This document shows positions 34,364-47,442 of a stretch of DNA of 64,000 nucleotides, one piece after another. This DNA is from Pampus argenteus. Taxonomy: Eukaryota > Chordata > Actinopteri > Scombriformes > Stromateidae. The position numbers and the translations under genes were made by a program. Below the pieces are notes generated by a model. It was given only the letters and a program-made list of their open reading frames with translations, made no database searches and was not told the DNA's origin. The stretch is taken from positions 19,950,501 to 20,014,500 of the forward strand of contig CM072864.1 in the NCBI GenBank assembly GCA_036937835.1. The letters are read 5' to 3'. The stretch's first letter is position 1, and the number at the start of each line of letters is the position of its first letter.

Positions 34364-35414
34364 CAATGAGACAGACTCTCCCGTGTGGGCATCAGGGGAC
34401 AAAGTAGGCTTTATGCAGTGTGCCGAGCTCCAAGGCAGAAACATTGTTGAGCAGTAAAACATTCTGTAACTAAAACCACATGTTCCAGAGTGGAGGACAG
34501 ACAAACACAGGCAGACTCTGCAGCTCCACATCAGGAATTGGTGCCCTATCATCAGGGGCTCAGAGGCTCCTTTTTGACTCCAATGCTACACTCTCGTTCA
34601 ATATTGTGCGTTTTATATGTATCGGGAAACACAAATCAAGAACAGATTTTTCCTGACAAAAATGCTCCAGGAGATGTGTGTATGTGAGGGAAGAGAACGA
34701 AGGAATAAGGTTATTCTAACACATTTTAGGCACAGCTGAACATATTGTTAATTGTTAAATAGTTTTTAGTTTTTTTTAATTACAGATGTAGCATTTTCTT
34801 CATTAGATTAAGAAAAGTCCTCTTTACGTGGATTGTCTACCAGTATAACATTGCATATGTGATTGTTAAAATGTGTCTCTTATAGCCTGCGGCTCACAGA
34901 CACGTAATTGCCAGTCAGCCACATATAAGACAGTAAAATTTCATCAGAAGTTCTGGGTAAAGACACTTGACTATATGTAACACTGAAGAGGTGAGTTTAA
35001 CAACAACAGAATTGTATAATTTTACAGCGTGCCATATTAAGTGAAATATTTCAGGATTAAAATACATATACATCACTATAAATGTACCTTATGGGTTTTT
35101 GATTGCTTATAGTACTGTGGATACACTTTATATGTGGTTCCCTGTAGGAATGTATACTGTGCATGTGCCATCACAATACACATTTCTACCAATGGTTTCA
35201 CACTATTCCACTGATCTACAGGTTGTGGTAAAAGCAAATGTTTTATGAGGAAGGAAACTCATTCAGCATATTTGTTAGACCTCAAGGATATATACATAGG
35301 GCCATATTTTCGTGGTGGTGCAGGTCGGTATTTTCCCGACCATGAAATTTGCTTTGCCTGCTTGTGTGGTATTTTGGTAGAAAGTGGCAGAATGTATAGA
35401 GAGAAAGGAAACAT

Positions 35415-35520
35415 GAATAGAGTGTATGACATGATATGGCATGAAACAAAGGTTTGCAGTCAGACACAGACATGGGGTTCGTCATATGTGTCTTAACCAT
35501 TAGACTACAGAGGCGCCCAA
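35415..35520 (-). mobile_element. tRNA-derived SINE remnant
   Basis: On the - strand the 5' end reads GGCGCCTCTGTAGTCTAATG followed by GTTAAGACACATATGACGAA, a tRNA-like head with a box A-type motif. It continues with ACCTTTGTTTCATGCCATAT and a CATGTCATACACTC tail, matching a common fish SINE in order. It is diverged and partly decayed. Family identification is from memory. Confidence 0.6.
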
Positions 35521-36419
35521 TATTGGTTATTCACAGGAGAATGCAATCACATATGCCTTTTTAATTTTTTTATTTTATTCCTTCATACTGAACTGTAAAG
35601 AACGCACTATTGTCTCACAACACTTCAGCACCTTCAGACAACAATATGTTTTCCTGATGTAACATCTTTGTTGAGCTAATGTTGTTATTGGCTGGTTGTT
35701 TCAGAGCCATTAAACCAATGGTGTGACTGACTGAAAGTATATGCACTGTATTAATCAACACCACACCCTCCAATTTATATTCCCCTTTACCCAGCCCTTT
35801 TGCACTTCATGCTGATACACATACACAAATCAAAAAACAGGTGTGTTTGGAAATGCACACTCAGTCCGGGCACCGAGTCCCAAAGCTTTGAGTTTGTCGT
35901 TGTGCTTTACACAATTAAAATAAGACCCAGTGTGTTTTCCTGAGCAAATGTAAACAGAAGAAAAGTCCACAGGGAACCTTTAGGCCAGAAGGGCTATTCT
36001 TCTGTTCAAATTGAACTTTATTATATGGCACAACCGTGTATACCAACTGCAGAAGGGGGACTACAAATCCCAGCTGGCTTGTACAAGATGAATTGAGCAA
36101 GTGTAAAGTAACGCAACTTTGTTGAAAAAGCAAAGTTGAAAAAAAGCTAAACAAAAGACAGTTTGATCCAAAGAATTCTTCCAAGACATTTTACATAGCC
36201 TCTTTGCATCTTTAGGCTTTTATTCTCTCAGTAATCTCAGTGGATGACTTTTACCAGTGCTACTGTGTATGCTTAATGGTGCCTGTCTAAATTATTGGAA
36301 AACTTGTCAGTTTTGGTGTTTCTCTTCATAAAACTGATGTGTAGGCTGGAGCTGCTTATTCACTTCTGGTGTTCAGTGTTGTGTTTCCATTATTCTCCCA
36401 GTCCAATAAAGTTTTACAA

Positions 36420-38300
36420 TTCCCTCACAGAGCTCTTTCCTAATGTGCACTGAGGTAATTAGCAAGTTGGTTGGAGTTCATTTTCAATTGATTCCCCACA
36501 CTTCTCAGATCATGAGGTGCTCTATCTTGAAATGCCTTAAACTACTACTGGCTGCCTAGGAGGTCAGCCCTAATTAAAGGGACAGTGTGCCACATTAGCC
36601 ATGCATTGAGTCAAGCCGGTAACAGAATTTAGATCAGTCAGCCCCTGAGGTTAAGGCTGAACCTTTGACCCAGACCCAGTGCCCCCATTTCCCTCTTCTT
36701 GCTAATGCTTGCTCATATTTGCTTTACGTAGCTTAGCTGAATGCCTACTCACTTAAACCCGAACAAGCACGAAATGTCTTGTTTCATTGTTTCTCTCATT
36801 TCATCTCTCTCAAAGCTATAAAACTAGGGAACTTCTTGGCTGCAATCAATATCAAAATTCACTACATGATGTTACTACTACTACTACTACTGTGTAGTGT
36901 TTTTTACTTTTTATCAGTGGTTTGAGTTGCAGTGTCGGTGTTTCGTGCATTGGGCTAGGGTTAGAGAGTAAGTGTAGGAATGAAGTGACAGATGTTACTT
37001 ACACACATGTGTATGCCATTTGATGATTAATAGCAAAACAATAATTGTGACTTCAGTCCCTGTCTGCAATACAAGTTCAATAGACTACACATCACTTCTG
37101 AACTCAAAATGGCCTTGAACTTTTGCAGTTTCAGAGGTTCAGTGTAGTTAATTTGTGATTGTTAATATGTGTCTTTAACTGCTTCAGCTAAGACCGGTAA
37201 TGGTTTTCCTTTGAAGCGCTGGAGCTGTGTGTCAGGGGCCATGTTTGTGTTATTGCAGATCCTCTGAGAGCCCATTGTTTGGAGACCTCACAGGTTCCTC
37301 CTAATCTAATTGGCCACGGATGTCCCGGCTCAGGACCTTTCGCCATGCTCTAGGAATTGACAGAGCCTTTCAGGGCTTGAAAAGTCACTTGTCCAAATAC
37401 AGCCTTGTTGAATTACAGGAGGGGGATGCATGCATATCACTGCACACAACCCCTCCAAGCCCAATAAATGCCCAGTCTAACTCTTTTCAGACTAGATATT
37501 CAACTCCACCTCCAAAAGAATCTCTATCCAAATAGGAACTGGATTTGGGTCTCCTCTACTCCTTATTCCAAAGCCCTTAAGCACCCTCCACTTCTCCTCT
37601 GTTCACCTTCACTTTACCAGTGACATACCTCCCAGTGGTCTCCATCCAGTGTAAACACCAGGAGATCCTCCTATGCTATTACTTACACTGCGCTTCCCTG
37701 ATTCTGACCACCACCGCCTCCCTTTCACCCTTCCATCCCTAGCCAATCCCTGACCACCTCAGCCTCCACCTCTGTATTCTGAATTGGCAATCCCAATCTA
37801 ATTTATGGAATATTTTGGAGGTAACTGTATACGGCGGCAGGGGAGATAACATCTCCAGGCCCCTGTGAAGGACAGGAACTCGGCAGTGTGTGCTTAATAA
37901 CATAAACTGCTGAAAAAGGACCTGGGTCGGTGCATTGGCAGAGGAGCAGGCCGGTGAGACGGATAGAGAGAGAGAGCAGAGAGAGGGGACCCAGTGTTCT
38001 GGGGTGGGGTGGGGGTAATTGAGACCATGTGAGCCTCCCCCAGTAGAGGGATTAGAGAAGAAACGGAACTCTCTTAGCCCAAGATCGCTTTCAATTAGAT
38101 GCGCCCAGAGCAAAGGTACTGGGGAGACGGGGAGGGTGAGAGACCAGCATGGCCCAAAACGTCTGGGCGACACAGGGAGGAAAGGTGAAAGAGAAGTTGA
38201 GTTGTTCCCACCTCCTCCTCTTCATGCATGTCAATGCTAAAGTCTGGGCTGTCCGGGTCATGCCTGTGTGTCACAGTACAGCAGATCCATGTTGCAAGGG
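36420..38300. other. Unique sequence with conserved-noncoding-like islands
   Basis: 36540-36790 and 37190-37520 are unique, moderate-GC islands with homeodomain-type cores (CTAATTAAAG, CTAATCTAATTGG) and no repeat texture. They resemble vertebrate conserved noncoding elements. ORFs here (for example 37320-37535 and 37739-38173 on the - strand) have no splice or domain support. Confidence 0.35.
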
Positions 38301-38650
38301 TTAATGCGTAATGATAGCATCTGCCGAGTTTTTTTTTATAACGATACGATACAACTTCATTGTCAGTTTACACTAAAATTAATTTTGCATCTTTCTTTAA
38401 ATTTACACACTGATTAAACATGCAATTTCACATATGACACTTACAAACGTACAAAACATGTCAAACATATTATTGTATCAACTAAATTCAGATCTCATTT
38501 AGCAGTGAGCTGATTCTGGTTTAGCAACAGGATGTATAAAATAATTATTCAGCTTGTTGCATTTAAATTGAGGGACTCGCCTTTAACCTGTTTTCATCAA
38601 GGGCAAGTTTTCTTTCCATTGAAGCTGGATATAGACATGTATGTATATGT

Positions 38651-38651
38651 G

Positions 38652-38684
<33 letters not shown>
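38651..38684. repeat. TA/CA compound microsatellite
   Basis: A TA run followed directly by a CA run. Confidence 0.9.
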
Positions 38685-38685
<1 letters not shown>

Positions 38686-40774
38686 ATGTGATTTCATTTA
38701 ATTTGGTGAGACCGGTGTATGTAAGAATAAGGAACTGGCAGCTTTTAATGGCCTTTTTATGTCTTCAGAGAGAGCTGAAAGACTTTTGGATATGAAGGCT
38801 GGTGTCACAGTGACATCAACCATAATCGGAGATGGCACATTCACATTGGATCAGGTTTTATGTATCATTCCTATCATGTTCCTTTCAGTCTGAACACCAA
38901 GAACAACACAGACGAACTTTTTGGTCATGTCACTTGCGTATGTGACGACCATTGGGCATGCTGCCCACTGCACCCACAGAAGGTATAACCCCAGTGTGTT
39001 CTGCAGCAATCACATGATCTGATTACCTGGTGTTGACACTCATAACATCATAGCTCTCACCATCATACATCACCCTCGACAGGTTGTCAACTGCTTGCAC
39101 AAATGTCTGTCTTTGTTTTGCCCAGTTCCCCTGCTAACTGTCTTACAAATAGAAGACGTGCATTTTCCAGTGTTTAGGTAGTTTCATGATGAATTGCCAA
39201 ACTAAGAAGGTCTAATTGAAGAGGTCATACATGTAAAATGTGGAAGAAATTGGTCACGATAACCCTCTAAAACATTAAATATGTAAGACAGGTCAGTCAA
39301 TTCAGCAGTTCACAACACAATATAATTCAAGTGGAGAACAGGAAAGCTAAAATGTGAGCGCATTGATGCGTGGCCACTTGGAGGAAAACCCCCCTCTGTG
39401 CAAATTAAGTTATGTCTCAATGAGTAGTGAGCAACTTGCAGAAATACATCAGGTGTTTTAATGTCGGAGATTGATTTGGTTTTGATTTTCTTTAACTGGG
39501 TACCACTGCTGAAATTTTCCACAAAAATGACAGTTTAGTGCAAAATGTTGTTAACAAATACAACTACGCACACAAGGAGAAATGCATTTGAAGTTGCATA
39601 ATATGAGCACTCTAAATTTAGTTGATGAGTCTGAAACCCCCATAGATGTTGTAAATAGAGTCTTGCAAGGCGTCACTTCATTTCCCGTCTTGCTGATCCA
39701 GAGTGCCTTTTGTATGAAATGCCACATCAGCCCCGCCTGTGTTTAGGTTTTTGTTGGCACAGCTATGCAAAAGCCCTGATTGTTTAGAATTTGCTGTTTA
39801 TTTTCACAGTCTCTAAATGTTTTAGAGAAAACCCCTCACTGTAAAAGACTGACAGTCCGAAATCTCTGTTATGCTTTCGGCATCATTTAACTTAAACTGA
39901 AGGGTTTATATGCATGCGGTTCCATGCAGTCTGCTTCTGTCTACTTTAAAAGCGAACTCCTATGGGTATTTGTATATAATTTTCCAAAGGTCATAAACTC
40001 TCACTATGTGACTAAGTATTGCTACACTAAGAGGCTTGGATATTTAACTACTAATATTAAATTGAGCCACTGCTTTAAAAGAAGAATTTTGGTTTTAAAA
40101 AGATTTTTTTTTTAATTGAAGCTTAGAATTAATTATTCAAACCTGTGAGAGAACCACCATTAAAATAGCCAGTTTCAAAGTTAATTCATCAAATTGCCTT
40201 TTTTAATTTGTGCAGTATATTTTTTTCATAGAATAGACAATAAAATTTGAGGCTCAATATTTTACAAGTCTAGTCACACACCCGTCTTATCTAAAAAGCT
40301 GTCATACAAAACACAGTAGTCATATCAAGTTATTTATTAAAGATAAATATTCATTAGAGCCTAAACACAAATTGGGGATCAAAATAATCTTTCAAGTAAC
40401 TATCAGACTTTTGGCATAGTCTGCAGTTATGATTCAAGTATGGCTCAGTATGTGACTTCCACTTCCAACAAATGCTAAATGTATGTGTACAGTATAACAA
40501 TTATTAACATACTGTACAGACATGGCATGTTATACACAATGTAAACAAAACTATAGAGAAAGTGGTCGAATCACCCCGTTTCCTTTCCGTTTTCTTTGAC
40601 AACTCCAGATCTGCACTCTTTCCACTGCTAACTGAATAGTCTTATGGAAGTGTATTAGCAATGTAGGAAAAATAGTTTAAATTTGTGGTTGCTTCATTTG
40701 AACAACATTGATAACATTTTATTTTTTTGTCGCAAGGCCAGATTGCTGCTAGTTTACACTCATAATTTTGTCCA

Positions 40775-41035
40775 GAGTCGGATCAAATGACGCCTTCCCG
40801 TTGCTCAGTGTGGCGTTAGCATGTTCTCCCCATGTTTGCATGGGTTTCCGCCAGGAGCTCCTCCCACCATCACAGACATGTTTGTTAGGGTTAATACTCC
40901 TGTCAGTGCCAGAGTTGGTCCCCGGCGCTGCACTGCTCCTAGTGTATAGGATGGGTCAAAAGCAGAGGATCGATTTTGTGTCAGTGTATGTGAGCGCTGA
41001 GAAATGACAGTAAAGAAATCTTAATCTTAATCTAA
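40775..41035 (+). mobile_element. Fish interspersed repeat ending in a CTTAAT tail
   Basis: The text GCATGTTCTCCCCATGTTTG followed by CATGGGTTTCCGCCAGGAGC and CTCCTCCCACCATCACAGAC, then GCACTGCTCCTAGTGTATAG and GGATGGGTCAAAAGCAGAGG, is characteristic of a very abundant fish repeat. It ends with ATGACAGTAAAG and short ATCTTA tandem units. It is probably the 3' end of a non-LTR element or associated SINE. The local ORF (40768-41007) is a by-product. Confidence 0.65.
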
Positions 41036-44000
41036 CAATAATTTGAGTGGCCCTGCCTCTTTTGTCTTGTGTTACTTGTGTTAGGACAGTATGAAAATAA
41101 ACTTGTAGACTTGAAACTTCACTTGGTAGGTAGGTAATCCAACACAGTTAACAGCATGTCTTCTATTTCTTTTTCTTTCTTTTTTCTTCATCAATTTTGT
41201 CATTGTTGATGTGACAATGTAGTAGAGAACAGGGACTTGTGTTGTTGTTGTTTCATTCATGCAGTGTGGAAAAATTGGAGAAATTCATTCATCAATCTAA
41301 AAGATTGTGCCTTGCTTAAAAAAAAAAAAAAAAAATCCAATCAACATTGGCCATCCACCTCTCCGCCCCGTCCACACACAAGTGGATTACAAATGGTTGA
41401 ATCATTGTAAATCAACACTGGAAAACTGTGCCGGACCTCAATCTTTTTGTCTTGTTGTTCTGTAAACATTATAATATAGCCAATACAGAATATGATGAAA
41501 ACAAACAAACAAACGACAACAGAAAGACGCACCAAATTCTTAGATCATACAAACATATGTGATCTTTCTTTTTATTATTTAAACATTATGTGCAGAATAT
41601 AGATTACGCTGAGATTACATTTCCCTTGCTGAGATAAAAAGAGTGTAAAGCTCTAAGTGTACTGGGTTAAAGGCCGGAGTCATTGTCAGCCCCTATGAGG
41701 TAATTATGTGTTTGTGTTTATAGCATGTTGACTCCCCACTCTGTCTCTCTTCTGCACTCCATCTTTCTGCCTAACCCCCCCACCTCCTCCCTCCTTTCCC
41801 TTTCTCCCTCTCTGTTCTTTGCACAAGTCGTCTCCCTCTGGGAAGAGGTGCCTGAGATGTTGGTTCGACCATACATCTCTGTCAAAATCTCTATGAATAA
41901 ATTAACCTTTTAAAGATTAGTCCACCCTAATACCTCAGGGTTTTTTAAACAGAAGAGCGGAGCCCCTCTAGCCCCCACCAGTTCCACGCCAAGCCTCACC
42001 AACTTGGTGTTAATAGTAGAACAAGAACTTTTAAAGGCACAGACGTATTTATTTTCACTGTAAACAGCTATGCTTCTAATTATTTTTATATTTTTATTGT
42101 TATTTTTAACATTCTTCATTTTGTTTTTGAATATTTATGTAGGTTTGATTATTAACAAAAATGAGGTTGTGGTTTCCCGTCAGCCCTTTAAGGTGCATGG
42201 CAGGTGATAAATGCAGTTTTCTTCAGAACTGTATGTTGCACAAATAGTTTTTCTTTTTGTGAGATTATTTTTTTTCTTTTTTTCATTATATTTTCACATA
42301 AATGTATTGTTGGTTTTTATAACATTTTTAATCACCACTTTAATGACCACATTGCAAGATTGTGTAGATAATATGTGGAGGTAGTGTTAAATGGCACAAT
42401 TGTTTAATAAAATAAAAAAAAGAGATGGTATTATAAGAATGGCATAGTAGTGTACTATTCATCCCCGTCTTGCTATAATTGTAAGTCCATTCTGCTGATA
42501 AATAGTAAGTATAATAAGTTTATCACAGATCACATTTAAAACAGAAAAAGCAAGTTATTGCTATAAATAATATACTTAGATCCATGATGTTTGAGGCAAG
42601 CTGGTTTGGAGGTACTAACTTTGACATACTGTGCACATTCCATTTACTTTACATCATAGGAAGTCAGTAATTATTTGTTGTATGACAAAACATCATCAGC
42701 TCACTGGCAGAAAAAGATACTTGTGTTTGTTATTGCAAATGAGAACAATCAGATTTTATAGACGATTTAAATCCTTCAGTGGCACGAGTCTGAATATGTT
42801 TCCTACAATCTGTTTCAACACAGCTCAGGGAGAATGTCCAGTAATTCTTGTTGTTCCTTTGCATAAAAATGTCAGGGGGTTGGATCAGACTCTCCCTGGC
42901 CTTTTTCAATGACTGGGCTTATTTAGATGGAGAACAGAACCTGGAGCAGCTCCAAGCACCCGTAGGCACACAGACTAAATGTATGTGACTCGGGCCGCCT
43001 TTACAACATTACATTGATGCCCCAATATTCTGTCTTTCTGAACACAGTTTTCTGAATTTTGTGACGAAAACTTCTGAGAAGATATTTCTGGCTTTTACCG
43101 AGGAACAGCACATTTTGTATTGTTTTCCAAATGTAAAAAAAAAAAGTCTTACTGAAAGGTACTTTTATTTTTCAACCAAACATAACAGTGGTCTCTTGTT
43201 GGCAATTGGGCCAGACTTATATACCTTATATTTTTAAACAAATCATGATAATTATGAAGAACAGGTTTTAGGTTGAAATTCCTTGGAAAATAAACCATTC
43301 TTGACTGAGAGAATATGACATATATTGGCTATGTCACTGGTTTTAGGTTTCACTCTCAGTGCAGGCAGAGGCGTCTCCTGGACTTCCTGAGTTCTAACTT
43401 GTGCCAACTCATGTACTGGAGAACTGAAGGTCCCCTCCTCCTCTATTTTGGGTGGGGAGGGGGGATCAGTGACGGAGGGGTGAAGGACAAGAGTTTCTCC
43501 ATTCCACCAAACCTCCTGGTCCTCAGTCTCCCCTGTTCGACCTCATCACTCAATCTTCGTTTAGCCCCTGACATGTTTTAGCCAAGCACTCCTGAACTAA
43601 TTTATGTCTGTAAAGACAAGCTTGGCAAAGGGGAGCTTCCAGTAAAAGGCCACTGCCTTAACCGCTGACCCACACTGCGGCAAAGTGGCTAATTTAATTT
43701 CTTTAGGATGGGAGGAGGAAGCGGTAATGTCTCTATTACCACGAAAAGAGAAAATCTGCCATCTTGGAAAAATTTGGGCTACATAGATGTTCTCCTGGAT
43801 GCAGTTTTTCCCCCTGACCCATGCAGACAATTTGTGATGAGAGTGAAGAGGGTCATGCTGACCTTGATGTGAATCTACGAAGGTTGACAACATATGACTC
43901 CCTAATATACAAAACACATCCTCTTATAGTGGAAAGGCCAGCATTGCAGAACACTGGCCAATTATCTTAGCTGGCCTCCAGACAAGTCTAGAGTGCCTTT

Positions 44001-46150
44001 GAGATTTATGGCCCAAATTCTCATGTCTAATGGTAAAGTAGAAGTTATTAACTTTTCAAAGTAAGTCTGTCTCCCATACCCATGCACCCGTGTCCCCCAC
44101 CATTTTGGTGTCTGCACAAGCTTAGTTTAACTGCCTGATTAACACAGGCTACAGCTGCTCTACAGGGCAGGGGATTAGGGCTAAAACTAATTTTATAACA
44201 ATATTTTCATGTAGCCATTATAGTTTTATCATACATCAATCTTCTTTCGGTATTAATCAATATTCCTAAATCAGACTAAATTGGACTTGTAAACTAGAGG
44301 ACAAGAGATGAATTACTGCCTTATATCTGCCACACACTAGTTCAGGGTTTGGGATGAGGGACAGTTCCTCTTTTGTCTCAGTAGGAGGCTCCAGAGATCA
44401 CAGAATGCCTGAAGAGCACAGCCCATCTTTTGGTTTGCTGCCCTGCTCCTGCGCTGCCAGACCCACAACAGCAGCAACAGTCCACATATGGAAATGCTTG
44501 ATTTGATATAGTGTCATTTTACTTTGCAGAAATGAGTGTATGCATGTTCTCCCCCTCTCTGCAACCTACCACCACCACTGTAATCCATAGAGTGTGAAAT
44601 GCAATCCGGGGTTACTACCAGTGTTGTTAAAAAAAAAAGAACACACTTCTTATTAAATGATTATCTACTGGAACAGAAAGGATTATGCATTGGACATTGA
44701 ACCCGAGACCAACAAAAGGACAAGATATGTATATATAAGAAGATATGGAAAAACATATCACCTCTGGATATTCCCCTTGGCCCTGCTTATAGACATACAA
44801 CATTGTGAACAATAATTGTCCCAAATCTTGTCATAAACAAACTTAAATGTCTGATGTCATTATGACCAGGGTCTGGGGTCAGTTCTTGTTCAGTTTTTTT
44901 TTTTTTTTTTTTTTTTTTTTACTGTAACATTTCAAATTAAATTTACTTGACTATGTAGTCACAGCACACAAGCAGCTGTAATTCCCTATCACGCAGGCTT
45001 TATGTGTCAGAAACTTGGAATTGTTAGTCTTCTGCATCTGGTGAATTGGGAGTAGAAAATCTTCACTACAAGACTGTGACATACTGTGGAAGGACTGATG
45101 TGCATTAATGTTCTCAGACTGTAAGCAGAAGGCTGCAAGTAAAATGTGTGTTTGGTAGGAATCCAGGACCCTTCGTGTACAGTAGAGTACAACCACCAGT
45201 CAAGTTTGCTGAAGACCAGAGGAAAAAGGAAGAAGTACAATGTTATGATGTAAGCCATCAGACCTTCAAAATAACAGTGCCAGTTGTGATTTCCTGAGAT
45301 TTCCCTGAATTCTTTTTCAAGCTGCTGGTAGTAAATGACACTGCATCATCAGGAAAGTTTTGTTTTCCCCCTTTTTGGGCTGTTAGCTGTTGTAAGTGGA
45401 AAAATGGTATCTACTCCAAGTGGTCAAATAACACCAGCTTTTTCAGCTTCTGTGTACAGCCCGCCTGGTGAGATGTAAGCAAGGGCTCAGACAAAACCAA
45501 ACAAAACAACAGTAAGCAGGCTCAACAGACTGGATTGCCCATGTAGAAACCAAGTAAGCACAGTTATATTTTCCCTGAAGCATGGTGTGTATATATAAAA
45601 GAGAAATATTTTTGCCAAATGCTTTTATTGCATCAAAAATTCCTAAACAATCCGAAAGTAATATTACCAGAGGGGCCTTTGTTTCAGTTTAACCAGACTG
45701 ACGGTAATCTGAGAATAATCTTTCCCTAATATTTATAGAATATAAATGGTCAGCCTTTATTGGACATTTTGCCAAGAGTAATCCAAAGGTTTGTGGAGGT
45801 AAAGATGTGATGATTAGTAATTTGTGATGATATCATAATATTATATGTACTGTAGTATAACCCACCTTGTTTTTCCTTGTTTTTTTTGAGAAAAACAAGG
45901 AAGAATGTGCCAGGATTAATCCTGTGTGACCACCACAAAAGGATTTTCACTCCTGAGATGTCATGGGGAAAGCAAAGAGAACAGCTATCTGTTACCTTTT
46001 ACAAAGGGAACCAGAGTTCCTCCTAACTGAACAAATGGACCTGTCTTGTGTGAGAGGAGGACAAAGGCATTCTCACTACACCCACGCCACTGCAGCCCCG
46101 GCTTCTACTGCTGCCTAAAGACCAGTAAAACTGTTCAAATGTTTCCTCCG
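41036..46150. other. Gene-poor stretch
   Basis: No coding exon is supported. It contains A runs near 41319 and 43137 and a T run of 27 at 44894-44920. A SINE-like fragment at about 43600-43690 has GGTTAAGGCAGTGGCC on the - strand. Otherwise it is AT-rich. Confidence 0.5.
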
Positions 46151-46159
46151 CCCCAGAGT

Positions 46160-46600
46160 CCGGGCTAGTTCCCCTTAATCTCGCACTAGTTGAGACCTCA
46201 AGAGTCTGTCACCTTTCCTGTCACGCTCGGCTGCCTGCAGCCCATTGGCCGGCAGCAGATTTATTTCTCCCTGTCAGGGCCAATAGCGTGGCGATGTGGC
46301 TCAGCCCACTGTTTAGTTACAGTGACAAACATGCTGATTAGAGAGGCCCCGATGATGGATGGCTCCTTGCCGGAGAGCGGCCCGAGTTTTTAGCGGGTCA
46401 TAATGGGCCTGACATTGTGCAGCCCCTCTCTCTCTTTCTCTCTTTCTTTCTGTCCTCTCCTGGCGGACAGACCCCTCCCCCACAGGTCACACTCAAAAGG
46501 TCAGGAGTTAACGGGCCAGCCTTTGCGTACTGCCGCCAAATCAAAATGACCCTGTTTGGAGTCATATTTGTAGACACTCCATCATCATCATGGCCACTGC
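46160..46600. other. Conserved-noncoding-like island
   Basis: A higher-GC, non-repetitive stretch with dense motif-like blocks (GCCCATTGGCCGGCAGCAG, GGGCCAATAGCG, GCTGATTAGAGAGGCCCCG, TAATGGGCCTGAC). CCAAT/ATTGG and homeodomain ATTA cores cluster. A 67-codon ORF (46190-46393) crosses it but lacks splice or domain support. Enhancer-type element suspected; conservation cannot be tested here. Confidence 0.35.
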
Positions 46601-47411
46601 GACACCTCTATTCCCCTTCTTCCCTGTGGCCTTTTCTCCCATGACCACAAGCTCCCACATGGGTAAATAGGAAGGTACACAACCCTGTTGGCTTATTTAA
46701 ACTGCTGAGCCTTCTTACTCACTTTTGTGCTGCAGAGACACTCATGAGCACAATACACACACAGACACACAAACAGTTGCTCCTTCCCTTAATGCAGGCT
46801 TTTTTATAGTGTTGTATTGAATTTATTTCTACCAATTGGATCGAGCATGTAGCTTGCAGAGTGTGTCGAAGAGCGTTTTGGTATTGAGTCATGCTTGAGA
46901 GACTGTTCTATCTGGAAGTATAAATCTAATCCACTCTGAGGTCTGTAGTACTCAGACCTCTGCTGGAAGCTTGTGCCACTAAAACCTCTGGGATGATTTC
47001 ACCAAAGAATATTTCAGATGACCTTGAAGTTGAGGCCAAGTTACTTTCACTTTCTGCTACCCAGCTCTCACTTGGTACAAATAACTGTGTGTGTATGTGT
47101 GTGTGTATGTATATATATATATAAGTTTGAAACTGTGTTGATTTAGCATTTGGTGTCAAAGAGTCAATATATAGCAGACCCTTTGTTCTTAAGCTGCAAC
47201 TTCAGTAAGGTAATGTGAGCTAGCCAGTTAGTTTGTAACAGAATTGCTGCATAGCTTTGAATTCGAGGGGCCAGATGTTTAACCTGACTGGTGATTTTAA
47301 ATATGCAGCCAGTCAAATCCAAAGAGATGGTTCTGGCTTAACACTGTGGAGTCCAGGTCCTTGGGGCCACTTTTTTTTCCCTGAACATCAGGATGTTGTG
47401 CCCAGAGGCAC

Positions 47412-47442
<31 letters not shown>

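Larger units (their letters stand above)
33112..36420. other. Gene-poor stretch
   Basis: No supportable exon. It holds the 18-bp tandem repeat (33481-33525), an alternating TGCG microsatellite (34315-34363) and a SINE remnant (about 35415-35520). The rest is AT-rich sequence. Confidence 0.55.

Noticed and set aside
37739..38173. 144-codon - strand ORF
   Set aside because: Low similarity to anything I know, no splice structure, and it lies in a GC-richer noncoding patch where long ORFs arise by chance.
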